Positions 20,901 to 29,825 of a stretch of 33,825 nt of DNA are shown here, piece by piece. Position 1 is the first letter of the stretch, and every line of letters starts with the position of its first letter. The stretch spans positions 894,673 through 928,497 of the forward strand of contig BFEA01000355.1 of NCBI GenBank assembly GCA_003427395.1, in the 5' to 3' direction. The notes beneath the pieces were generated by a model, which worked only from the letters and a program-made list of their open reading frames with translations, searched no databases and was not told where the DNA came from. Position numbers and translations under genes: made by a program. The DNA is from Chara braunii. Its lineage: Eukaryota > Streptophyta > Charophyceae > Charales > Characeae.

Positions 20901-21096
20901 TCACTATACATTCAGTGGAATATATAGCCTTCATTAACCATCTCTCCTCGTTAGGATATAATATGCTAGATCAAGCAAAATGACTAAGTAAAATCCCGAA
21001 AATCCTGAAGTGTATTTCAGTAACGAAACACCGAATACACGTCGGGGTATAATATGCTAGATCAAGCAAAATGACTAAATAAATCCTGAAGTGTAT
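17973..21096 (-). repeat. Satellite 2: ~91-bp monomer array, inverted relative to satellite 1
   Basis: The plus-strand monomer runs through TCCCGAAGTGTATTTCGG, TAACGAAACACCGAATACACG, TCGGGATATAATATGCTAG, ATCAAGCAAAATGACTAAGT and AAAATCCCGAAAA. Its reverse complement contains the satellite 1 core TTTCGTTACCGAAATACACT and TTCGGGATTTTCGGGAT. The first ~800 bp (17973-18780) use a shorter ~82-bp variant with ATAGAAACGAGACTAAGTAAA, equivalent to the long variant of satellite 1. The two arrays are thus one family in opposite orientation. Confidence 0.95.
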
Positions 21097-21175
21097 TGTC
21101 ACTTAATGAGTGTGTTTGTCTTAGGTATACCATATATAAGACTTTTTTCACTATACATTCGGTGGAATATATAGC
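20851..21175 (+). repeat. 247-bp compound repeat at the edge of satellite 2, with TATA-like motif
   Basis: A non-satellite segment of about 80 bp, beginning GTCACTTAATGAG and containing CATATATAAGAC and GGAATATATAGC, occurs at 20851 and again at 21098, separated by one satellite block. TATATAAG resembles a TATA box, but no transcript start can be shown. Confidence 0.7.
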
Positions 21176-21394
21176 TGGCGCACCCGGCTAGAGCGACGAA
21201 AGGACGACGAGACGGCGCAACGTCTCGGTGGCTCGCAGAAACTATTTCACTTTTGTCCCTAACTTGTCTCCATGTTTTGTTATGATGTGTTGTCGAGCAC
21301 ATCGGTCGCACACGGGGACCCTCCCGGCCGCATCACGCAGGATTATGCAGGACTTGTCGTGGAGAGCGTTTGCCGCTCCAGCCGAGTGCGCCAG
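21175..21394. repeat. 220-bp inverted-repeat segment
   Basis: CTGGCGCACCCGGCTAGAGC (from 21175) and its near-perfect reverse complement ending in GTGCGCCAG at 21394 form 21-bp arms with 19 of 21 bases matching. The segment overlaps the start of repeat Y1 and may be a MITE-like insertion or a rearranged end of Y. Confidence 0.55.
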
Positions 21395-21569
21395 CCGTAC
21401 CTCTCGTGAGCCCCTACGACAGGACAGGGTCACGCGAGGCACCGCTTACCTCCACCTACGGGGGCTGTCACCACCCCTTAGGTGAGCGTATCCCTGCCGA
21501 GCTACTGAACCACATGCGAAAACTTTTCGTATGCAATTGCAGAGGTGGCCCAATCGAGGGCGTTTCTCG
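21294..21569 (+). repeat. Repeat Y, copy 1
   Basis: About 275 bp aligning without visible gaps to 26790-27066, with roughly 20-25 differences counted by eye. It contains the near-perfect hairpin CCTACGGGG/CCCCTTAGG (21455-21482), ATGCGAAAACTTTTCGTATG and the palindrome TGCAATTGCA (21532-21541). It is noncoding and probably an LTR or terminal part of a mobile element. Confidence 0.85.
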
Positions 21570-21799
21570 CCTTATGTGTGTCATCCTTGCGCAGGGGCCA
21601 TGCTAATCTTTTTTTGTATCGTTTCTATTTTAACAGATGTCCCGAAGGACCAGTTTCACGGGCCCGAGACCCAGGCTCGTCGGGTTTGCTGCCTTGGGGC
21701 AGATGCCTCATCAGGGCTGGGGCACAAATCTGTATCTCAACAGTTCAGTGGTGTATCCACTCAACAAGGCTGCTGGGCATCACTGCAGGCCCGGACACC
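21570..21799. other. No gene seen; spacer between Y1 and X2
   Basis: Mixed-composition sequence with short frames only. A CCGGACACCGGTACCGGACC-like inverted stretch near 21790-21807 marks the approach to repeat X2. Confidence 0.4.
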
Positions 21800-22840
21800 G
21801 GTACCGGACCTTCTCCCAAATGAAGAAATAATAAAAACTAAGAGAAGTAAAAAAAAGAATAAAAAAATTAAATCAATAATAAAAACTTAGAAATAAAATA
21901 CAATAATATTATAAAAAAACGGATGGGGGAGGGGACCGTTGGTACTTGGCCCTGCCCCGCGGGCCCTCGGTCGGAACCCCTCGCAAAAAGCCAAGGGGGA
22001 TAGTCCCGTGGGACCCTCAACCCCTCAGCTCACGCCAACACGCTCCTCCGCTGCTCCGCTGCTCGCTGCTGGGCTCCATCCCGGGATCCGCCTGGTGACA
22101 AATCAGTGACATAACCAACAGGGCTAAGCCCAAGCCTGAGTTGGCTGTGGGAGGCCCCGTATATGAATGGTATGGCCAGCCAACCCGGGCCTGCAAACGG
22201 TGCCGTAGACCGCTTTTCTTAACTTACAGCCTACGTCCAAGGCCCCGTGATGCCGCCCTTGGTTGCCCTGAGGGTAAGGCCCCGCTTGGCTCACCAGGCG
22301 CGCCGCCTTACCATGCCGCGGCCGCAGGCCAAGGCTCTTATGGCCTACCGCGACCGCCCTCTTACCGCCTCTTCGCCGGCAACCCCCGACTGTTGCTTTA
22401 ATTTGTGTCGTCCTTACTTAGCTCCAGCGGCGGCCCCTACTACCGGCGACGCATGGTCAACCTAGTGCTTGCAAAATCTCACATGGTGCGACCCTGAGAC
22501 GTCGGCCTCTAGTGAGTCAGGCAACATCCTCCTTTAGCCACCACCTTACCTGATCAACGCGACGCTGCCCGTAACTTCGTTCGTGCGTGCGAGGCTGCAA
22601 CCGCCTCAGAAAATCTAGCCTGACCCTTTCTTGTCCTACCGGCGTCTCATAGTCTTCCCCGATCAATAGCTTGGTCCGACTAACGCGTGCCCGCAAAGTG
22701 CATGCTCACACACTCTGTAATCAACACAAATGGGACGCGCCCCTAGATATCGTCAAGCGTGTTTTTCCTGTAAGTTGCAAATATGTGCCCAAATACCCTT
22801 GTAAGGGTGTTCGGGCCGACAGTTTTCCGGACCTTATTAA
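21800..22840 (+). repeat. Repeat X, copy 2
   Basis: Ordered similarity to 6660-7530 (see X copy 1), including GGGGATAGTCCCG, CCCAAGCCTGAG and ACCCTTGTAAGGGT at 22795-22808. This copy is about 150 bp longer. No coding sequence is recognised. Confidence 0.6.
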
Positions 22841-22967
22841 GCGACGTCCCCGTCGCATCGGACAACCAAGCTATAAACACAACCACATTTGCTGACGAGG
22901 AGGTAACCATTCCGACTCACCGACTCGACTCCGTTTGAGGTGATCTTATCAATCTGCTCCCGTTACG

Positions 22968-23010
22968 GCGTTCCATTGCCAGGATTTCAACCTGGGTCTC
23001 CCACTTCCTG
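22968..23010 (-). pseudogene. tRNA 3'-half-like segment (T-arm) on the minus strand
   Basis: On the minus strand CCAGG-TTGAAAT-CCTGG (22995-22979) forms a perfect 5-bp T-arm with a 7-nt loop, preceded by a GGGAGAC variable-like stretch and followed by CAATGGAAC, which resembles the 3' acceptor side of some tRNA-Glu genes. No matching 5' half is visible. It may be a SINE remnant, or a primer-binding-like site read on the plus strand, although similarity extends well past 18 nt. Confidence 0.35.
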
Positions 23011-24717
23011 GCCTCGGAGTTAGGGGATACTTTGTTCCATATTACATCGTACTACCCGCTCCCAGGTAGTAGGTTGATAGGCGTCTCTCTTCGTCGTTAG
23101 ACCTCTGCCGGTTCACCGTTGGGTTTCTTGTTTAGTCATCGTCCCACGAATGGGGTCATAACTTAGGACGCGGGCCCTAACCGAGACCTCTCAAAATACG
23201 GGGCACCTTTAGTCCCCAAATGGTAATGCTACCATCTCAAATATCCAATCATAAAGAACACCCATCTCGGAGTCTAACACAGGAGGCTTCGGGTCTCCAT
23301 CTTGGCCCACCATGGAACGGTCGATCACGCCGACTCCACGGCCCACCTCGTTGTTATATATAGCGATAGTGCCCTCGTTGCTTACACAACGATAAGCAAT
23401 TCTCCATATCTTGGCACCCCAAATGGTCATGACTCTTGACCTAATCGACCCCAATGACCTTCCCTCCAACTAAACCTCTCTGGATGGCCGACCCTTCAAG
23501 ACTTAACCTTTGGTAAGTCATGGTCCCGCTGCCAGGTTGTGCCGGTTAGCGTCCCTCGCTGGGAGTTAGGTTCTACAATTCCAGCGATACTAAGTATAGC
23601 CCCTTAGCTTAGTCTATCGATACGTCCCTTAGACTGACTCCATTGTGGTCTGACACTTTCTCCAACATCTTTCGAAAAAAAAAGCAAAGGATCACATACC
23701 AACTGCCCACGAGACTACGTGGAGGGACAGTGTCTTTCTCAACCATTTCATCAAATCCTCAGTAATTCCACAGGGTCGTGTCTCCCTTTCCTTAGATAAA
23801 AAGTAGGTAAGGTCACACGTCTTTTAGGGATACTCACAATACTTTCCAAAGTTTCAACATAACTGCTAAAAGTTTTCATCAACGATTCTTACAAAATATC
23901 TTGTCTTTCCTCGTCAGACTTTTACATACACACAAACAGTTATCATCACACTATGATCTCTTTAAAGAGTTCTCACAAATTTTCTTCCTCTAAGAAAGTC
24001 CAATTGACCATTGAACTTCCTTCTCTCTTTTCTGAGCCACACACAAAAACACAACTTTGGTTGTGATCTCTCCATTCATCATCGTCCCATATGGACAAAA
24101 CATATCATGTCATTACTCTTTCAATAATATGATAGCACTTCCTCCCATCATACTTTGGCTTCACTAATCATTGAGACAGGGATGCGTAAGTACAGTGGAA
24201 AAAAATGCAGATCAGTCCACTTCATAATATCCATTTCGTCACACCATCATCCATATAGGCAAGTCCACAAACTGAGAGTGAGTGTGACACAACACACACA
24301 ACACAAAGACAAGGTTTGAGACTCGCATATACACACAGGATATGGGGCCCACCAAATAAGCAAGGGCTCCTGTCCTTATCGAAAGATCAAAGTATTGTAT
24401 AGAGTTCAAGTATCTATCACAAGATTACAGTACCCAACAAAGGATCAGGTTATCCAAGTGACACAGTATCAAAACTCGACAGTCTTCCTCTACTCATGAG
24501 CGTCTTTCTGCTCTAGCGGATAAGTGACCCATAACTTTACACAGAGGTACTAACACTCCACACCACACTAGCAACAAAAGAGAGAAATAGTCAAAATTAT
24601 ACACAGTGTTATCTTATGTGCAAGAAAGTTTATAAGTCTATAACGCGAAAGCAACATCTCACTACTGGCTCAACTCGCTGATGTACACGGGTCTGATCCA
24701 ATCCTCCATGTGTCCTC
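23011..24717. other. No gene supported; spacer downstream of the gag remnant
   Basis: This is where pol would be expected for the minus-strand gag, but no protease, reverse transcriptase, RNase H or integrase motif is recognisable. An 86-codon minus frame (23469-23209) has no identifiable domain. A hairpin TACTACC/GGTAGTA lies at 23050-23071. From 23650 to 24700 the sequence is A/C/T-rich with AT-rich patches. Confidence 0.5.
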
Positions 24718-26789
24718 CTAAATACAAGCAACCATCAATTCGGGAGTTAGAGATGTCTCGCGTATATTAGACTTTAAACCTTTCCAGAACCTTATTAGAA
24801 AATCATACTCCTGATCACTCATGACCTCCTGCAGCTGCGGATACAACTGCGCCCTCACCCCATCACGAGTCTTAGGAACTTGGTTTCCATTCTTATCTCT
24901 CCATACACTAGATGATTCCCTGGTAACCAGACCATTTGCCTCGTCCTTGAGGCTTTTGGGGCAATCATCAGATCGATGCTTGCTCTTCTTGCAGTAGAAA
25001 CATTTGCCAACCTTCTTCTGAGGCATCTTGTCACCTTCCTGGAAAGGTACTGATAATGGGACTGTTGAGATCTTACTCGTGACCTCCTATTATGGGACCT
25101 CTGGGGAAGTGGGACATGCTGTTCTGTCCCCTGCTCGCCGACACGTCTCTCTGGCCCTGACCCAGTAACCAAAGATCCCAATGCATCCCGCAGATCTGCA
25201 GTAACCAGCACCCCTGAGGTATGGCTGACTCCGGACAGTCCTTCAAATCCCTCCTTGACTCAGTCTCCAACAAGGTTTGGCCTACGCTCCCCAAACTCTC
25301 CTGTTGCCCCATGGTCTCTCCCTGAGTCACAAGTAGAACTACTTCAACTCCCATCGCCTCAATTGGGGGTCTCTCTTCTGGCCTCGTTGGTCCCTGCACG
25401 AGTGTCAGACCAGCTGGCAACCTCCACTCGAACTCTTCGACCTCTACGCCCTTCTCCGCTAGCATCCCTCTCGGCTCCAACATCTCATTGTCTATCAAGG
25501 GAATCTCTTCACCTTCCTGCTGGTTCGCCTTCTCTTCTTCCCTCTGACCCTTGTATGTTTCCTCTGCAGGTTGTTCTCTAATTTCAAACTTTTGGACCTC
25601 TGTCCAATCCACCACTGTAGTTGGAGCCTGTTGTCTATACTTGGCTTCGAGGTCTTGTATTCTTTTTTCCTACTCTGCTTCCTTGGCCTGGAAGGATACC
25701 TATTGTGCGTATAGATAGGCTCTCAGGGCGTCAGTGATCTTGTTGAGGGTCTGGTTGACCTGCCTGACGGCCTCATTCTCTGCCCAGACCTTCTCCATAT
25801 CTGCCTTCACTGCCTCCATCTCTTTGCCCTGTCTTTCCAACTCCTTCTTCAGGTCCTCAACTTCTCTTTCCCAGTCCACTCTCTGGCCATATGCCTTTTG
25901 TGCCACCTTCGTCAATTTGTCTTCAACCCTCTGATCCGAGGCTCTAGTCGCTGCGAAGCCTTCCTTCATCGCGCCCCTCAGGTTGAGTAGGTCTGTAGAC
26001 ACCAGCTTGACCCCCATCTCCTGATGTTGTCCTCCAGACCCCCCTGCAGCGTCCATCAGCTCGTCAAAGCTGACCCATACCTCTGAAAACAGAGGAAAGT
26101 CCTCCTCCTGAATGTGAGCGCTCTTTCCACTCTTGTCATCCACCTGCTCAGACTCTTTCCCCTGCTGCATCCTCTCATGTAGCTCTGCAAGGTTCTTCAT
26201 CCTGAGTTGGACCTTGATATCCTGATCCCTTGCCGCTCTCTCTTTCCTGTCCAGTTCTTTCTCCTGGGCAGACTGCTCTTCCTTGTGCTCCTGCACATGT
26301 GGCTCATGAGACAAGTCTGGCTCTATCTCTGGCATTGGACAGTACACTTCCATCTGAGCCGGCTGGGGAGGCGTCTTTGGACCACCTGATCCTCCTGCTC
26401 TCTCATGCCTGTGGGATCTGACCTCCTTCCTCCTGTCCTCCCTTAGAGTCCCTGATGAGATGCCCTGCTCAAAGACTTTCCTCTCCTCTGCCTCCGGCTC
26501 CCTTCTTCTCTTTTCCAAACTTCCTCTCTCACCTGCCTGACGCGCTTGAGTATAGTAGTTCCACAACAACGTTTTGCAGTGACCCCAACTCATAGCAGGA
26601 ACCACGATAGATCTAACGAATGACCTGATGTGTCGCCTTACGTACACAGGAGAAAGTTTCCTATCCTCTGCTCCCCTGGAATATCCAGCTCATCCGCATA
26701 TCGGTCATAAGCCCATAGAAATTCCCCCAGATTAGTGAAGTCAAATCGGATGGGTCGTCCATCTCTTCCCACTGGCGATGGGTGCAATC
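24718..26789 (-). pseudogene. Decayed LTR-retrotransposon gag
   Basis: Reading on the minus strand, a gag N-terminal segment with FDFTNLGEFLWAYDRYAD starts near 26745. It shifts frame near 26640-26650 into a 315-codon frame with RRHIRSFVRSI and WGHCKTLLWNYY, a charged linker and a predicted coiled coil toward its end. Two in-frame TAG codons follow (25700-25702 and 25670-25672). The same frame then continues as an acidic, Glu-rich segment to a stop at 25073-25075. At least one more frame change leads to the zinc knuckle C-x2-C-x4-H-x4-C (CFYCKKSKHRSDDC, about 25002-24961), ending at 24718. The knuckle lacks the usual Gly before His. No pol follows. The 5' end is cut off abruptly at repeat Y2, leaving no leader or start codon. 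Style suggests a Ty3-like gag of a streptophyte alga or basidiomycete; this is inference. Confidence 0.75.
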
Positions 26790-27310
26790 GAGCGCATCGG
26801 TCCCGCAGGGGGACCCTCCCAGCCGCGTCACGCAGGGTTATGCAGGACTTGTAGCGGGGAGCGTTTGCCGCTCCGACCGAGTGCGCCAGCCGTACCTCTC
26901 GCGAGCCCCTATGACAGGACAGGGTCACGTGAGGCACCGCTTACCTCCACCTACGGGGGCTGTCACCACCCCTTAGGTGGGCGTATCCCTGCCGAGCTAC
27001 TGAACTACATGCGAAAGTTTTTCGTATGCAATTGCAGAGGTGGCCCAACCGAGGGCGTTTCTCGTTCGCTGTAGCATAGGGGGTTACGAGCGGTCGAACG
27101 CCCAAAAACCAAACCCGTACGCGAATCGACGCACAGGGGGGCTGAAGTCCCAAACACGACTCGGCGCCGGTCGACTAGGACGCATCACGCACACTACACG
27201 TACACCACAACACTCACATCTACCCACACATAACATATGGAGATACGCAAACACCATAAACGACGCCACAACACCATAATACTCCTAGTCCCTTCAGTAT
27301 CCGACCCATA
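26790..27310 (+). repeat. Repeat Y, copy 2
   Basis: The first 275 bp match Y1 closely. The part beyond 27066 shares CGCCGGTCGACTAG (about 27164) and TCCTAGTCCCTT (about 27283) with Y3, so it probably runs to about 27310. TGCAATTGCA lies at 27027-27036. Its inner edge abuts gag codons directly. Confidence 0.8.
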
Positions 27311-27439
27311 ACTTCATGTCGTGAGACGCAAATAGGTACTGTACGCCGGTTTTTTGTATAAGAGTTGTGCGAGTGCATGACCTCCTCATATCGACCAGCC
27401 ATGTGGGGGCTGATGGGGTACTACGTGGTACTCGTAACC
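27311..27439. other. No gene seen; short spacer
   Basis: Sequence between Y2 and the hairpin-rich segment, with no recognised feature. Confidence 0.4.
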
Positions 27440-28240
27440 GCGCGGCCCTTGATAATCTCGAGGGTCGCGTTCGACACTCAAGTGTCGGCTGACAGGCGCT
27501 TTGAGGGGTAATCTCTCGATGCTAGACAACCGCCATGTGCGGTTGAAGACCACACCCTCTTCTGCACCCTGTGCGGAGGGGTCGAGTAGACAGCTTCAGG
27601 GTTGTCGTGGTAGCCGACCTCAAGGGGCTTAACTTTGACGGCTACCACGGATTACAACGTCCAACCATGAAAACTATAAGGAGGAAGCAACTGCGGATAG
27701 TCTGATAGCCGTTCCAAATGAAAGGGGTAGACCAATGCGAAAGATGCGTGCGAAGGGTGCCCAAAATCATACCCATGGGCAATCCGGTGTTTGATACGTT
27801 GGAGGCTCGTACACGGATCCTCATAGGCCGACTAGGACTAATACCCTGCCCAGGCGTCGTTTCGCGCTGCCGAAACTTGGGTCTACTGGTCATAACGCGC
27901 TTTTGCCCTCTCTGCTTGACCCATACCTTTCCGCGCGAAAATCGGTAAGTGTTGCGCTCGCGGGCTAATATAAAATTGTGCAGGCACAGGACTTGCACAT
28001 ACCGATCTACAATGCGGACTCTCGTAAGCAGTTGGGATGTCGGTGCGTTATGTGGTGCCCATACCCAAGTGGCCTCATTTGAGCCATGGGATCGCACTCG
28101 ACGTTCAGGCATCGGCTGAAGCGCGCGCTAAGGGGGGTAACCCTTTAGCGAGCGCAAAACCGGGGTGAGGGCCTTACCATCTTCAGCACCCTGAGGTGCC
28201 CCAAAGGGCGCAGGGTGAGATGGTCCCTAGGGCAGGAAGG
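27440..28240 (+). repeat. Diverged direct duplication (offset ~625 bp) carrying complex hairpins
   Basis: 27451-27587 and 28073-28222 align in order: TTCGAC/CTCGAC, GTCGGCTGA/ATCGGCTGA, GGGGTAA and TTCTGCACCCTG/TTCAGCACCCTG. Each copy contains a multi-stem hairpin at the same place: GACC/GGTC, CCTC/GAGG and GCAC/GTGC in the first (27547-27584), and ACCATCT/AGATGGT, CACCCT/AGGGTG and GCCC/GGGC in the second (28177-28224). Additional hairpins are CGACACT/AGTGTCG (27472-27487) and CAACCGC-CATGT-GCGGTTG (27527-27545). No gene is seen between the copies. Confidence 0.55.
27606..27649 (+). other. Perfect 11-bp inverted repeat
   Basis: CGTGGTAGCCG (27606-27616) pairs perfectly with CGGCTACCACG (27639-27649). 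Inside it TCAA/TTGA extends the stem across a small bulge. This could be a transcript hairpin; there is no T run to suggest a terminator. Confidence 0.7.
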
Positions 28241-28639
28241 AATTCGGAGCGGTGGTGAGTTGTCTGGCACATCATCAGCGACACGCTAATCCTTTCGCCC
28301 GGAACTTTATCATTCCACTAAAGTAATTTAAACAAGGAACAAAAAAAACAGGGGTACTAGACGCTGGCAGGGGGAACATGAACGCCCCGCCGGACCGAGT
28401 GGCTGGGGGATAGCCCCTCCTCCTTGCGGTGCCTCTGTTCCCACGGGACCGTAAGCAAATCAACGTCCTGGACCGTGACAAGGACCTCCTTCGGGCCTCG
28501 GACTAACGTCCGACCAGATAAAATCTTTGAGTAGGGGAAGACGTAAGTGTGCGGTTGCGTAGCCCTATAGGGGTTACCCGAGCGTACGCTTACTCTGATT
28601 ATCACATTATCACATTATCAGGGTGGGAAAAGAACAATC
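28241..28639. other. No gene seen; GC-rich spacer with one short hairpin
   Basis: Contains TCGGAC-TAAC-GTCCGA (28498-28513) and a GGGGGATAGCCCC segment faintly like repeat X. No coding sequence is recognised. Confidence 0.4.
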
Positions 28640-29029
28640 TCACTCAAACAAAAGGTTGTGGGGTAGTTCACTCTTACGACAGTTGTGTGGTTTGCCCATC
28701 TGAATCCATGCATAATCACTCAACAAGACTCAATCGAGATTCCCTCATACATATCTGCAATCATACGCACCACATTCAAACAACATCACACACACTAAAG
28801 GGGTCAACTTTCCAACTTTCTGCAACTCACACCCTACCTTATACACACAAGCCCACCCATTTCCCCACCAAACCTCAACAAAGTACTCGGTCTTTAAGAA
28901 ATGGCCATTTATAAAGGAACTGGGTGAAAATCCGAAGAAACACACAAAACCTGGCAAGGGTCAATGCCTTAGGTTGAGAGGCAGGAGAATAGGAAAGTTG
29001 AGTCATAAACCGACGAATCGGCAACTGAC

Positions 29030-29048
29030 CTGTTATCAGTGATAACAG
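29030..29048. promoter_or_regulatory. Conserved 19-bp palindrome
   Basis: CTGTTATCAGTGATAACAG has 9-bp arms around a single central G. The identical sequence occurs at 1062-1080 in copy A, with a near copy at 978-996, while flanking sequence has diverged. It could be a dimeric protein-binding site or a hairpin tip; the role is unknown. Confidence 0.55.
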
Positions 29049-29294
29049 CAGAGTAATCCTTTTGTAGGAATAGCCTGATCAGATCAAGCCTTCAAGCGAA
29101 ACACGGAAACCTGCATCATAGTATAGGCCAAAGGAGAGTACTACTTATGTTTCTGCCAGAGGAGAATACTCCCCAAGTCATGGCCTAGCTCCTCTACTGA
29201 CTTTAGGGTCAGCTCACCTTGCTAGTACTAGGTCACTTAGTATCTCCTCTAATTAGGATAGACCTGCCAAGTAGTCCTTAACTGAAATATATTC

Positions 29295-29460
29295 TAACTC
29301 CCCAAATTCTACGAAATTTCGGCAGCGCTTCCCATAGGAAAAGTGTCTTTTCAGAATTTCTATGAGCTCAAAATGACTAACTCCTTTCAGATTTGTAGAA
29401 ATTTCGGCAGCACTTCCTGTAGGAACAGGAGACTGTCAAAATTTATACAGATTTGAAAAG
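29295..29460 (+). repeat. Two units of the AAATTTCGGCAGC tandem repeat
   Basis: TAACTCC starts at 29295 and 29378, each followed by GAAATTTCGGCAGC and CTTCC. They correspond to the five ~122-bp units of copy A but are shorter (83 bp). Confidence 0.8.
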
Positions 29461-29825
29461 ACAGAAAGACAAAGCAAACTATACTTGGGAACTATCTTCT
29501 GACACCTGCTCGATGACTTAGAATCAATGATAGCCCGCCCAACCTCTTAGATGAGGTGGTGAGTTAGCCCTCATCCTAACTCCTAGCAGGGTCATCCCTA
29601 TCTTCATCCCAAGTTCTCCCTCCCATCATCCATCTTACCTGCCTATGGCTCCAACACTTGGCGAGCGTCTAAAGCAACTAACCTATCGAATCAGACGCCC
29701 CAGAGTGAGAGCCCACAAGCATGCATAAACAAACATCTCTCACCATTCCACATAAGTTTGACCCCAGTAGTTCGATAGATCATTTCGTTCTTCCCTTTAG
29801 TAACCCCCTTGCCTATGGTATAGGA

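Noticed and set aside
23209-23469. 86-codon minus frame with a VALPFGD ending reminiscent of the reverse transcriptase LPFG motif
   Set aside because: The upstream residues do not match reverse transcriptase motifs and a stop follows at once; the resemblance is too short.
21294-27066. Y1 and Y2 as LTRs of the gag-bearing element
   Set aside because: Gag codons abut Y2 with no leader or start, Y lacks TG...CA ends where similarity stops, and Y copies also occur away from gag. Kept as an open alternative only.
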